Positions 1 to 11,205 of a stretch of DNA of 64,000 nucleotides are shown piece after piece; position 1 is the stretch's first letter, and every line of letters starts with the position of its first letter. The position numbers and the translations under genes were made by a program. The notes beneath the pieces were generated by a model, which worked only from the letters and a program-made list of their open reading frames with translations, was not told the DNA's origin and did not search any database. The stretch is from contig OU015492.1 in the NCBI GenBank assembly GCA_907164885.2, positions 43,437,893-43,501,892 on the forward strand. Reading direction: 5' to 3'. The stretch is from Dolomedes plantarius. Taxonomy: Eukaryota > Arthropoda > Arachnida > Araneae > Dolomedidae.

Positions 1-600
1 TGGCGGAAAAAACACCTAGCCCCCCCGACATTGAGATATTTAAATTTTGAAAACTGCATTCGTTTGAGCGTGTTTGAGCGCCAAAAATTTTCGTTTGAGC
101 GCAATTTTTAAAAAAGTTATGAGCATTTCTTTTTTTGGCGGGAAAAACACCTAGCCCCCCCCCCCCCCCCCCCCGACATTGAGATATTTAAATTTTGAAA
201 ACTGCATTCGTTTGAGCGTGTTTGAGCGCCAAAAATTTTCGTTTGAGCGCAATTTTTAAAAAAGTTATGAGCATTTCTTTTTTGGCGGGAAAAAACACCT
301 AGCCCCCCCCCCCCCCGACATTGAGATATTTAAATTTTGAAAACTGCATTCGTTTGAGCGTCGTTTGAGCGTGTTTGAGCGCCAAAAATTTTCGTTTGAG
401 TGCAATTTTTAAAAAAGTTATGAGCATTTCATTTTTTGGCGGGAAAAACACCTAGCCCCCCCGACATTGAGATATTTAAATTTTGAAAACGGCATTCGTT
501 TGAGCGTGTTTGAGCGCCAAAAATTTTCGTTTGAGCGCCATTTTTAAAAGAGTTATGAGCATTTCTTTCTTGGCGGGAAAAACACCTAGCCCTCCCCTCC
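1..600. repeat. Tandem ~140-bp repeat with GTTTGAGCG motifs
   Basis: About four imperfect units, each containing a poly-C run, 'gacattgagatatttaaat', two or three 'cgtttgagcg' motifs and 'agttatgagcatttc'. C-run length and the number of 'gtttgagcg' motifs vary between units. Three units recur in inverted orientation at 3640-4066. A lone half-unit sits at 1288-1330, on the inner side of the left arm. Confidence 0.85.
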
Positions 601-1281
601 CCTCACATTGAGATATTCAGAGAACGGGAAAAACAGAGCGGCATGAAATTTCGTGTCGGGGAAATGGCGAAAAAAAGGGGGGGGGGGAAATTTGGTGTCT
701 GCGAAACGGAAGGGACACCTCCAAATATGGCGGGTCCCATGGATAAGACATTGAAAGAGGCGCCAAAATGAGGCAGAGTAAAAATACGAAATTATCAACA
801 AATAACAATAAAATATAATAGTAACTAATAATAGCAAATAGTTTCAAACTAGTTGATATAGTTTAGGCAGGCCTCAGACAACAGTGTTTAATGCATTTAT
901 GAAATTTTTCAATACATTCAAAAATCCATTGATTCGTTCTTAATATTTCTTATACTTTAAAAAAGATGAACTTGAAAGAACGTTTTCGTATCTCTGTCCT
1001 GTATATATTTACTTACCTTTTTCTCTTTCCCTATATATATACCTAAAACTAAATACCCGTGCTTCACAACAGAATACATTACTACCACCAATCATGTAAT
1101 CGGGTTCCATTAATTTAAATTAACTTCAGTAGTAAAGTGTTGTCATTTCTTTTGAGGAGTTAACCCTATAATTTAATGACGATCCAACATTAAATAAGGG
1201 TTTTTAGATTTATATTTATTTCTTAATTTTGGGAGCCTTATGACCCTTCTGGATTTTTTAGCTTTCTTAGTACCTAGGGCC
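1..1281. repeat. Left arm of a ~1.1-1.3 kb inverted repeat (foldback-like)
   Basis: This arm matches the reverse complement of 2957-4066 over its whole length with scattered substitutions and small indels. Shared landmarks are the 'cctaggtact' block (1270s and 2957), the 'gggtattta' block near 1060 and 3175, and the tandem units at the outer end. The outer limit lies beyond base 1. Long terminal inverted repeats with tandem repeats at their outer ends are the layout of Foldback-type transposons. I see no transposase, so the class is an inference. Confidence 0.8.
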
Positions 1282-1442
1282 TAAGAGATATTCAAATTTT
1301 GAGAACGGCTTTCGTTTGAGCGTGTTTGAGCTATATTTGCTGTCAACATAATCTTAAAATTGGAAACGTTTTAACGATCAACTAACTATTGGAACCATTT
1401 GTTTTTAATTACCTGACTTCAATGTGGAATATTTTAATTACC

Positions 1443-1610
1443 CAGTGGCGTAGCGAGAGGGGGGCAAGGTGGTCTATCATGCCCCGGGCGCCACTTGCAG
1501 AGGGGCGCCAAATGCAACCTAAGACCATTGGACCCTTTGGTCCCCAAGACCACGAGGGGCGCCAAAAAGGTAATGTGCCCCGGGCGCCAGTTATGCTCGC
1601 TACGCCGCTG
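1443..1610. mobile_element. hAT-type MITE, 168 bp, with perfect 8-bp TSD
   Basis: The termini are inverted: 'cagtggcgtagcgag' at the left and 'ctcgctacgccgctg' at the right. The element is flanked by the 8-bp direct repeat TAATTACC (1435-1442 and 1611-1618). An 8-bp target duplication and a CAGTGG terminus are hAT hallmarks. The interior is GC-rich with repeated 'gggcgcca' motifs and no coding capacity. It sits in the spacer of the large inverted repeat. Confidence 0.88.
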
Positions 1611-1618
1611 TAATTACC

Positions 1619-2690
1619 ATATTTAACTTTTTACGATAATTCATGATATGCAACTTATGCAAACTCTTAATAATTCTATTATAATGTTAATCTTTTGCTC
1701 CGTTCTATACGAGAAACAAAACATTTTATTTATTGTATATTATAATTCTGAAATTGGGATTCTTAATGCAGTTATATTTTATTGTAGTATTCAAGTGTGC
1801 ATCAAGTTTTATACTTAATTTTGTAAATACATATTTTGAGTGTCACGGCAATCACAGTTTTATTTTTCTAATCATTTATGTGCGTATAGCACTTTCATAA
1901 TGTGTTTATAAAGTAGAGATGGTTACGATTATTGTTTTTGTGTTTTAAGCAATTTATTTATGTATATATATTCAGAATTGGTTATGAGGAATTTTGTAAA
2001 TTGATGCATTTCAGCACTGCTGATAGTCAGTCATTTTTGTTCAAAAGTGTCTAATTTATTTTACATTAATCATCTTCTATCTTAAATTGTAATATTTTTA
2101 TATTTATATATTTTAGGTAAATAAAGTTAATATTTTGATATTTGTATAGTTTAGATTCATAAATCTAATAGTTCGATATGTATATGTATCGAAGGAAAAA
2201 ATATAATTTTAAAATCCAAAATATACCATAAGATTTCTGGTCAAACATTGTATAAGATAACTATGTGAGTGCAATCAGTTGCTAAATAAAAATAGTCGAT
2301 ATAAGAAAAGAAATGTATTCACCAGAATATTGCGATAAACTTACCGGCGTTTATATAGTGTTTAGAAAAGGTACAGTTAACTAGACGTCACTGGCATTAC
2401 ATTTATGGTCTGGCAGACAGTTTGACATATCCTTCCTCATTAAAATAATCTTTGCTTTTACCATATTTACAATAATTGTGTTACAGTGTTAGAAAGTTGT
2501 AAAAGTTCAAATTATGGAAGTGCATCAAGCAATTGCATTACGTAGTTGAAAGTAATTTACAGCTGACAGAATTCTTGCCGTAATTTACTTCTCCTATATT
2601 TTTCTTGATGTATTTATTGGAATTTGAAGATTTAAAGAGTCCTTGGGTAGCGTTTTTCATTCTCTATATAAAAAATACTTTTAGCCCGGA
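1619..2690. other. AT-rich spacer between inverted-repeat arms
   Basis: Very AT-rich sequence with no convincing ORF, RNA gene or terminal repeats. It would form the loop if the flanking arms paired. Confidence 0.5.
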
Positions 2691-2694
2691 CACC

Positions 2695-2955
2695 CTGTAT
2701 ATAAAATCCAAATACCACTCACTCACTGATCACCGTATCTCTCGAACCATGAGTTCTAGGAAGTTGAAAATTTGTATAGTGGATGCACTTCCGCTCTCCC
2801 TAACAATAACATTTAAGAAATATTTTTTAAAAAATCTACACTTTTAGTATGTGAAAAGGGACCCTCAAAATTAAACACGGACTGACTGATCACTGTATCT
2901 CTGGAACCATAAGACCTAAGAAGCTGAAATTTTGCATAGTGGCTCATCTAAAGCC
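2695..2955. repeat. Degenerate direct duplication with 'actgatcac(c/t)gtatctc' core
   Basis: Two copies, near 2715-2790 and 2880-2955, share 'gatcac(c/t)gtatctc', 'gaaccat', 'gaagttgaaa/gaagctgaaa' and 'gcatagtgg'. The second copy ends where the right inverted-repeat arm begins. Confidence 0.6.
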
Positions 2956-2956
2956 C

Positions 2957-4066
2957 TAGGTACTAAGAAAGCTAAAAAATCCAGAAGGGCCATAAGGCCC
3001 CAAAATTAGGAAATAAATCTAAATCTAAAAACCCTTATTTAATGTTGGATCGTCATTAAATTATAGGGTTAACTCCTCAAAAGAAATGACAACACTTTAC
3101 TACTGAAGTTAATTTAAATTAATGGAACCCGATTACATGATTGGTGGTAGTAATGTATTCTGTTGTGAAGCACGGGTATTTAGTTTTAGGTATATATATA
3201 GGGAAAAAGAAAAAGGTAAGTAAATATATACAGGACAGAGATACGAAAACTTTCTTTCAAGTTCATCTTTTTTAAAGTATAAGAAATATTAAAAACGAAT
3301 CAATGGATTTTTGAATGTATTGAAAAATTTCATAAATGCATTAAACACTGTTGTCTGAGGCCTAAACTATATCAACAAGTTTGAAACTATTTGCTATTAT
3401 TAGTTACTATTATATTTTATCGTTATTTGTTGATAATTTCGTATTTTTACTCTGCCTCATTTTGGCGCCTCTTTCAATGTCTTATCCATGGGACCCGCCA
3501 TATTTGGAGGTGTCCCTTCCGTTTCGCAGACACCTAATTCCCCCCCCCCTTTTTTTTTCGCCATTTCCCCGACACGAAATTTCATGCCGCTCTGTTTTTC
3601 CCGTTCTCTGAATATCTCAATGTGAGGGGAGGGGAGGGCTAGGTGTTTTTCCCGCCAAAAAAAGAAATGCTTATAACTCTTTTAAAAATTGCGCTCAAAC
3701 GAAAATTTTTGGCGCTCAAACGACGCTCAAACGAATGCTGTTTTCAAAATTTAAATATCTCAATGTCGGGGGGGCTAGTTGTTTTTCCCGCCAAAAAATG
3801 AAATGCTCATAACTTTTTTAAAAATTGCGCTCAAACGAAAATTTTTGGCGCTCAAACACGCTCAAACGACGCTCAAACGAATGCCGTTTTCAAAATTTAA
3901 ATATCTCAATGTCGGGGGGGCTAGGTGTTTTTCCCGCCAAAAAATGAAATGCTCATAACTTTTTTAAAAATTGCGCTCAAACGAAAATTTTTGGCGCTCA
4001 AACACGCTCAAACGACGCTCAAACGAATGCCGTTTTTAAAATTTGGATATCTCAATGTCGGGGGGC
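2957..4066. repeat. Right arm of the ~1.1-kb inverted repeat
   Basis: Reverse complement of roughly bases 1-1281. From the inside outward it has a unique ~680-bp part and then three tandem units (3640-4066). It ends abruptly at 4066, about 20 bp before a hAT MITE. Both arms carry the same 76-codon open frame with only a few substitutions, which reflects arm similarity and not coding. Confidence 0.8.
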
Positions 4067-4086
4067 CAACTTCACAGACGTCTGTG

Positions 4087-4410
4087 CAGGGCTGCCCAGA
4101 GACTTTACGGGGCCTGGGGCAAATTTCTGTTGGGGGCCCCAAGAAATATGATTAATCGAATAATTTATTTATTTATTTATTTTATTTATTTATTTTATTT
4201 TATCTATCTATTTATTTATTTATTTATTTTTTTTTTTTTTTGGGGGGGGGGGCTTTTTTCAGGAGATTATTTCGAATTCTGAAGTATGGTACAAATTTCA
4301 GAATTTTCTTTCGGAGGAAATCTAATAAATAAATTTTTTAAAATTTGTTTGGGGCCCCTCCAGCCGAAGTGCCCCATTTGCCACCCCCCCCCCCCTTGTG
4401 GGCGGCCCTG
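4087..4410. mobile_element. hAT-type MITE, 324 bp, containing a (TTTA)n tract
   Basis: Starts 'cagggctgccc' and ends 'gggcggccctg', typical of hAT MITEs. Flanking octamers 'cgtctgtg' and 'tcactgtg' agree at five positions, consistent with an eroded 8-bp duplication. The interior holds (TTTA)n at 4160-4228 and poly-T/poly-G. It is inserted just beyond the right arm of the inverted repeat. Confidence 0.7.
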
Positions 4411-6635
4411 TCACTGTGTTACGTGGGTGAGAGATTTAAATTTACAGAGTTCGTACGGTATAAATATTTTTACATCTTTCACCATTTATTTGTTAGTATT
4501 CACACCTGTATCCACTTCGTCAGTGGATTTTTCCAATCTCTTACGCATCGCAGGACTTGGCCCGTAAGGAGATATATGCACAATGAAATTTATTTTTATT
4601 GTTATCGGCCTCTGTGAATCGAATAGTTTTAAATATTGCTAGACCTTGTATATCGGATGCTTTGTCTTGGTTCCGAGTTTGAATATTTTATAAGTGATAT
4701 CACACAAAATACGTGGAGTCTTCTAAAGACACATTAAATATATAAGTCCGAAACTAGGGAACTATCAGTAAAATAATCTACTGATTTGCGCCTAGCCCGA
4801 ATGGCTTTCCATGAGGTTACGGTGGTAAGGTACGCTTTGAACTCAGAGTTAGCATCACTATATGCCATCTTTGACAGAATTATCATTATAGAGGACCCAA
4901 TGTTTCCATTTATTTCTGATTATCATAAAATAAACAGTTCATGGCAAATAGTGTATTTTTTTATATGCTTTTATCACAAATATTTAAATTCTGGTCTGTG
5001 ATCAGTATTTGGAGTGCAGTTGTGGCATGTTCGGTGATGAGAGTCTCTTTAAAAAATTCTCTCATAGACATGACTGATAAAATTGAGAGCTGATAAAATG
5101 AATTTCTCTTACAATAAAGAACAATCCAAAACTTATGTTTTAAGGGTATTAAAAAAAATCTACAGATAGGTTGAAACATTTCCTCTTCTATTACAAATTT
5201 TTAATTGAATTTTTAAAATTAATTTTATTTTTACTCGTGGGACAAATTCATATATTCCGTTTAGAGTCCCAATCAATATCGTGCCAACCCCAGACATATC
5301 TTTTTGTTGAATTATAATATACTAGGTGGCAGCACTAAACAAATTAGGCAGAATTTTTTTGATTTTACGGAACCATGAAATGGTGCTGCCATCTATTGCA
5401 TTAATAAAAAACTAAAATTTTTATTTTACTTTCAGTTTTTCATTCCCTATCGGAGCTTTTTAAAACATCCTAATAATGCACATCATCAGAGGCTTTTATA
5501 ACCACTTAAAGATAATTATCTATTTCTCATTAATTTGTTTTGTTAATCTTAAAAGTCCGTTTCCCTTTCATAATTCACTATTTTAGTCGTTTGAAATGCA
5601 TAAAATTGTTTTAAAAATGCTTTTAGAGGTTTCTCTGACACTGATGCATTCTATTTCACAGCTCCAGTGAATTTTCATATAACATTTTATTTTCTTCTTA
5701 CAATCATATATCAAAATAACATTGCTTAGGTTTATCGGTTTTTATTTGTTAGTTTTCTTTTAAATTAAATTAATAAATGATGCGACATTGAGCATTTCCA
5801 CTACGAATATTCTGATTAGATAATAAGAAACAAATTGCTTAATGTTATGTGGTGTGGTAAGTGCGTTGGAATGAGGGATGACTGAAGGAATTAGGTGAGT
5901 ATGAGCTGAGGATTAACATTTTAAGTAAGTTATACCTATATAACATATAACTACAAAATCACATCGTTTACAAATAAAAAAATTCTACACCTTTTTGAAT
6001 AGAAAAATTTTACTTAAATATAATACATCTGCACTCTTATGCTGTAACTAAAAATATTTATATCATTAATATTGGCATGGGGATTGCAAAACCGAGTACC
6101 CGGAGGAAATTGTTGGAACTCAAAACCCTGCTCCAATGGTCGTAGAACCGGGTATTCGAAAGAAGTCAATCTTAGGTTTTGGAAAACTACATTTTAATGA
6201 GATAAACAGTTTTAACGTGCTTCACAATTTACCACTACTTAGATCTTCGGAAACCTTTGTCTTAAACGCATCCACAGTATTAAATACTAGATACACCTGG
6301 ACCATCTCAGAAGTCAACCTCCTCCTGCTGTTAAAAGATATATGCTATCGAATGCCATTTTCTCTCTATTGATTTATTTAATATAAATTTTTAAAAGAAA
6401 TTTTATTTATTACAGTCATAAACAGCAAAAGTACATTATTTAAAATCATTCAATCTAAACTACGACGAATTTCTAATTTAGTAACTAATTGAAAATATAA
6501 ACGTAGGATCTTTACTGTCTTACAGGAAAGCGAGCCAGAATTCGGTTGTTTCGGGTTTTATATGCTTACCCATTCCATAAGTTAACTTAAATTTAAATAA
6601 AGAAAAAAAAAGCATTTTTTACTTACAGAATAAAT
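4411..6635. other. AT-rich stretch without recognised genes
   Basis: No supported coding region. The only structure noticed is a short inverted pair at 5325-5395 ('ggtggcagcac' and 'gtgctgccatc'), which could be a small MITE. Confidence 0.4.
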
Positions 6636-6640
6636 TCTGC

Positions 6641-7031
6641 GGCTTGGTTCTAAAAGGACCAATGTCAAAATTGTTAGTTTCGAGAAAAAGGCATTTAAAG
6701 ATATGAATGTTATATCTTTCTTATACTACGTGTCACATTATTAATATTTTACTTGTTCATTGTTAGTGTAAAATACATTATTTTTATCATATATAAAAAT
6801 TTTTCATCTGTTACTCTTTTATATAAAACATATGCCTTTGTTCCTTTTGGGATATAAATTTACTGCATCTTAAATGACATTGGCTCATATTATAATGGGA
6901 ATATAATCTCATTCTGTTTGTTATTTGAAATTCTCCTTTTTAGAACAAAAGATTTACTAAAATGCAAACTTTTGGTATAAATAACTCAAAATCTGAAAAA
7001 AATTGACATTGGCCCTTTGAGAACCAATCCA
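6641..7031. mobile_element. MITE with ~32-bp terminal inverted repeats
   Basis: The left end has 'cttggttct' followed by 'aaaggaccaatgtcaaaatt'. The right end is the imperfect reverse complement, with 'aattgacattggccc' then 'gagaaccaatcc'. The ~390-bp interior is AT-rich and non-coding. The next element, a SINE, begins at 7033. The superfamily is unclear because no target duplication is obvious. Confidence 0.6.
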
Positions 7032-7032
7032 T

Positions 7033-7270
7033 GGGCGCGGTGGCTCAGTTGGCAAGAGCAGCGGACCAGTGATCTAAACGTCTCTGGTTCGATGCTCGAC
7101 GCTGACAAATCCACCTCCGTATACGTTAATCGCGGCTGGTGCATGCCATTAGCGCCATAAAATCTGTCGTGGATGCACGTCCAAGTTTTTAAAATTTACC
7201 TCTGGAGGTGCGGGGTCAAGTGTACCGGTCTCGGCACCTGATTCGGTTCAAAATTACGGGACCGAAAAGT
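7033..7270 (+). mobile_element. tRNA-derived SINE
   Basis: The head resembles a tRNA gene, with an A box 'tggctcagttgg' at 7041-7052 and a B box 'ggttcgatgct' at 7086-7096, spaced as in an internal pol III promoter. About 175 bp of non-tRNA body follows, ending near 'ggaccgaaaagt'. No 3' acceptor pairing is possible, so it is not a tRNA gene. Confidence 0.75.
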
Positions 7271-7597
7271 ATAAATCTTAAATATGAATTATCAAGCATA
7301 ATACTTTTTGCGTATTGTTTTCTGCTATATAAGACAAACTGTCTTTTAATATTTTTACCAGATTTCTAATCCTGAGATTTTACTTTCAGGAAATTAGAAA
7401 TGAATCAAATAATTTTTCACATCTATATATTTAAGTTGCTAAGGCGATTCTTTAGGCAGTCCGCTAGAGAAAACTACTGCATCAATTTACTCCATTTTGG
7501 TCTTAAATAAAATATTTTAATCTGTAGATGTGTCAAATTTGGTTTTTGTAACCGCAATTTCTATTAATTACCGATAATTTGCAATTGAAAATTGCTT

Positions 7598-7757
7598 TCT
7601 GCGCATGCTCAGTAACATGTTTAAATTTTGCTTTAAATTCTCTCTAAGCCCAAGGCCGCATAAGCACATTAATTTGTTTCTGCGCATGCTCAGTGACATG
7701 TTTAAATCTGGCTTTAGATACTAAGCACGAGGCCGCATAAACACATTAATTTGTTCA
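7598..7757. repeat. 81-bp tandem duplication with NRF-1-like motif
   Basis: Two adjacent units, each beginning 'tctgcgcatgctcagt' (7598 and 7679) and ending 'cattaatttgtt', with about 15% divergence by eye. The 'tgcgcatgctcag' core resembles the NRF-1 half-palindrome found in animal promoters. It ends about 240 bp before the phosphatase exon, so a promoter role is possible but unproven. Confidence 0.65.
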
Positions 7758-7997
7758 TTTCGTGGAATCTCTCCAGCTCTCTCTCTGCCATTTTTATTTT
7801 TAATTATGTTTTTCAGATGTAGAATTAAACCTAACGGAAATCGTTTATTTCGCGCTGTTGTGTAACCATATTTTTTTATTGAATTCAATAATAATTTTTT
7901 AAAGTTTATATCTCTATTCTTAATATTATGATTTTCAACATTTCACAATGATGTGTTGAGTATAATTTATGTATTAGTACATTTATTTACTATTCAG

Positions 7998-8090
7998 CCG
8001 TCATGTTTGGACGGGTACCAACTGGTATAATTGAAGATGCCAAGAAATTGGAAAATAAAAATTTAAATCGCTATCGGGATGTCAATCCTT
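7998..8090 (+). CDS. Single exon of a PTPN1/PTPN2-like protein tyrosine phosphatase
   Basis: The 30 complete codons (8000-8089) end in a segment with residues KKLENKN followed by NRYRDVNP. This matches the conserved start of the classical PTP catalytic domain (N-R-Y-R-D-V-x-P-Y/F-D-H-S-R), closest to PTP1B, TC-PTP and insect Ptp61F. The exon is bounded by an acceptor (tttactattcAG, 7988-7997) and a consensus donor, gtaagt, at 8091. It ends one base into a codon (T), so a following AT or AC would give the expected tyrosine. Family knowledge: such enzymes dephosphorylate phosphotyrosine, and this segment is the pTyr-loop leader, not the catalytic cysteine. An in-frame ATG at 8003 could make it a first coding exon. 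No other exon of the gene is visible. Confidence 0.75.
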
Positions 8091-8214
8091 GTAAGTATGG
8101 TTTTAAAACTATTTTGTCTTGAATCTATAACAGTTTGGTTAATATTTTATTACATAAAGTTTTTATCTTTCTCCTGGAAAAAAATGTTCAATTAATATAT
8201 CTGAAAGAGCCAAG

Positions 8215-8340
8215 TCGGACTCCGACCCTTGTGGTGCTAAGTTAAAACCGGAGCCGCATCACTCAGCCCAATAGCCTATAATGGCATTGATCTGATGTTG
8301 CTGTTGGTCAAGGGACATACGCAACAACAACAGAACCAAG
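8215..8340 (+). mobile_element. 3' fragment of a (CAA)n-tailed SINE
   Basis: Shares a body ('gtcggact..gac.cttgtg' and 'ctcagccc') and an 'acaacaacag'-type tail with the fuller minus-strand copy at 39655-39996. The tRNA-like head is missing, as expected for 5' truncation. Confidence 0.45.
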
Positions 8341-9472
8341 CCACCGAATCAAAATTCTTCACATTACAAATGAGTATAGTTTTTCATTAATATTTAGGAC
8401 AAATGTTTTATGGTTCATGTACTATTCAAACCTGGGTAATACCAGGGTACCCGGCTCAGGAAAAATTCGGCTCAGGAAACCCGGTTCTGAATTTTAAGTC
8501 CGGTTCTGCAATACCTACATTGACATCAATACTTTTAAATGAAAACATGATCGAATTCCACTTTGTTTTTTAATTTGAAAAAGACAAAACTTACTGACAG
8601 CCAAAAGAGGTCAGCATCAGGATATTCTCTTAGCTGATTATAACAAATACTGAAATTGCATACTCTCTGCGTTATCCTCTTAAAACTTGTAATCCTACTC
8701 ACACACACACACGCTAGTTGTTATGTTTCCATCTCTAAACAGAAAAATTACTCAAATAACTTTATTTATTTATTTTAAGCGTAAGAATGCATTTCGATCA
8801 GGAACGTGAAAATCAGTCGTTTATTTTTCGAATGTCTTTTTAATTTTGCACTCGTATTTAATGAAATCGAAAAAAATTTTATGCTCTGTTTTTTCATGCG
8901 TATTTTTACATAGAGTGTTCGCGTTTAATAACCAATTCTGATGCAAGTAAAAGTCCCACTGAAATGTAAATTTTATATACGTATACATACATGCATACAA
9001 ACATCTCAAAACAGTGCTTTTGTTTCAACTGTAGCAACCGTTGACAACACTTGGAATTCGAATTAAATCCAGGAGTTCATATGTCCATACTTTGTTGAGT
9101 TCAAATTGGAATCATATTAAGCTCAGAAGAGGGTCTAAGACGCTCTGAAGAACTGGTGTTAGAGATATACTGTAAAATTGGGATGTCCCACTAAAAATAT
9201 TGCATAAAGATTAATATTTTTCTTAAATTTTTTTTATCGGGAAAAAAAGACAAAAGATTTTTTGACTACCGCCGTACTTTAGTGCTTCCCTATATGCCGC
9301 TCAGAGTCACCTTGCCCCATTGGTTTCACCTTGATAAATTTGATAAATTGGACTATTGACTTGTTGAATACGAAATGGTTTGTGTTATCAAAACAATATC
9401 TGTTTTTAAAAAAATGTAATTAACAGGAACCAAATCATTTGAAAAAAATAAAATGACTCAGTTTACTATATA
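8341..9472. other. Non-coding AT-rich stretch
   Basis: No supported gene. It contains a short (CA)n run at 8700-8712 and a small 'ccggctcagg' duplication near 8450-8490. Confidence 0.4.
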
Positions 9473-9643
9473 AGGGCCTGTTCACATAGAATCCGTCCGC
9501 GTCAGCGTTACTTGTATTGGCGTATTTTAAACCAATCACAGGCCTTTACAATTTCTTGGCTAATCGTTTGGTGTTTTGTAGTTGGTTAAATATATTTCAA
9601 TGCGAGTAACTCTAACGCTGATGGATTCTATGTGAATAGGCTT
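9473..9643. mobile_element. MITE of the AGGCCTGTTCACA family
   Basis: Begins 'agggcctgttcacatag' and ends 'ctatgtgaataggctt', a clear terminal inverted repeat, and carries the internal 'accaatcacagg' block seen in the copies at 24928 and 56143. Non-coding. Superfamily not assigned. Confidence 0.7.
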
Positions 9644-9827
9644 TTACTTAGCTTGATTTCTTTATAAATGGCAAATAAGCTAATGAATTTGATCTTTTCT
9701 CTTTTTTAAAATCCATCCTTAATTATGACAAGGAAAGAAACGGTTCATATTTGAGAGAGTGAAATTATGAGAATTGCTTCCTCAAACTTCTGCAATGTTT
9801 TAGTTTTTAAAAAAATTGTAAGGGAAG

Positions 9828-9880
9828 CTTTAGTCTCTGATTAATAAATGAAAGCTTTAGTCTCTGATTAATAAATGAAA
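9828..9880. repeat. 27-bp tandem duplication
   Basis: 'agctttagtctctgatta' followed by 'ataaatgaa' occurs twice in a row, nearly identical, indicating a recent local duplication. Confidence 0.8.
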
Positions 9881-10631
9881 AGAATTAATTTTGAAAATTA
9901 AATAGAAAAGGTGGTAGGATACAAAATGATGAAAGCCTTTTGTAATTTTGTTCTCACTTCCCAATACAGTCCACACTTTGAGATTTCACAAAGTGACCAC
10001 ACCTTATCGACAAATTGTCAAATTATAAATTATGGATTAAAATAAAACTAGAGATTTTCAAAAGTACGAGATTTTTCAATACGCATCCAGATGTTATTGA
10101 TTAAATTCATTATTTTCCCTACCCTGATAAACTTCGCCAAGGCATTGATTTATTACTTGTTTTATTGGATATTTTGGCGAACTTGAAAAAGGCAGAAACG
10201 TAAATCTGCCCGAGTGATAACAATAGCACCCTAGTGCTAATAAATATGTCTCTATATAACTTTCAATCCCACTTCTGAAGAGGGGTATTAATACAACACA
10301 TCTTAGGTCAACTACCCTTCCTTAGGTACTCAGAGGCGCCATTCATATCTTCATGGAGTATAAAAGTATTTTTTATTTCCTGTTACTTAGATAACGTAAA
10401 ACGTTTATTCATGAATGAATATATTTTGTCACCAGCGCCTCTTCCTCAAAATATAACCCTGGAACACCTACTTACATGACACAAGAAATTTTCCGATCTG
10501 CTGAACGAATCACGCCACTGTGCCTCACCGCCAAAAAGTTTCAGATCGATGACAAGTGATTGAGGAAAAAAAAATAATAAAAGCCAACAAGAAGGAAAAC
10601 ACACACACTCACTAAACCTTTCGTACGCGAT

Positions 10632-10849
10632 AAGTGCAGCTGCACTTAGAACTGAGATGACCGTATTTTTCCTGTCCATCTCTCCTGTCACGGTGTCGTA
10701 AAATATTTCCGTCTCGTCTTTCAAGATAGCCGTGGCAGACATTTCGATAACATAATTCAATAGTTTCCTCAGCAAATATTTCGACGAAAATTGATGATAT
10801 CTAGCTACTGTATTGTACAAATAGGATGTCAGTAACTTCATCTGGATAG
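10632..10849 (-). CDS. Possible exon of an unidentified conserved protein
   Basis: The minus strand has an open frame of about 72 codons with a protein-like composition and few simple repeats. It includes residues YLYNTVARYHQFSSKYLL and SATAILKDETEIFYDTVTG, then NTVISVLSAAALIAYERF. It is bounded upstream by candidate acceptors ('cttgaaaag' or 'gtctatccag') and downstream by a weak donor (AAG/gtttag). Past that donor the open frame turns into a pyrimidine-rich stretch that looks intronic. The hydrophobic, helix-rich character suggests a large cytosolic or membrane-associated protein, but I do not recognise the family. It lies 2.5 kb from, and opposite to, the phosphatase exon. It could still be a chance ORF. 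Confidence 0.35.
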
Positions 10850-10859
10850 ACACTTTTCA

Positions 10860-11204
10860 AGAGAAGTGGCGTTCAAATTTTTGTTATCCTTCTGTCTCTT
10901 TATCCAGACTTCTCCAAAACTTTACGATGGTAAATAATTTCTAACGTGAAGTTTGGAGGGTAAATAGTTTCTAATGGGAAGTTTTGAACATTATGAACTA
11001 TTTTCTCCACTCTTGTGTGTTATTTTTCCAGTTTCACATATGTATTAATAACAAGTGGGTATAGCAGTAGAACGCCAGCATTTTGATTTTAAAAGGGGAA
11101 AAATAATTGAAAGAAAGGGAAAATGTAAACATAAAGTAAATGAAGATTAATTCCGGGATTCAAACTTTGCTTTCTTCTCAATGATCATTATTTAATAGTA
11201 AAAT
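10860..11204. other. Non-coding spacer
   Basis: Contains a short internal duplication ('ggtaaataatttctaa' and 'ggtaaatagtttctaa' near 10930-10970). Nothing else seen. Confidence 0.4.
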
Positions 11205-11205
11205 A

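Noticed and set aside
586..847. Protein-coding frame repeated at 3381-3611
   Set aside because: The frame is identical only because it lies in the two arms of the inverted repeat. Composition is low-complexity and there is no domain.
7033..7110. Functional tRNA gene
   Set aside because: A and B boxes are present but acceptor-stem pairing is missing and a SINE body follows. The same holds at 34624 and 58196.
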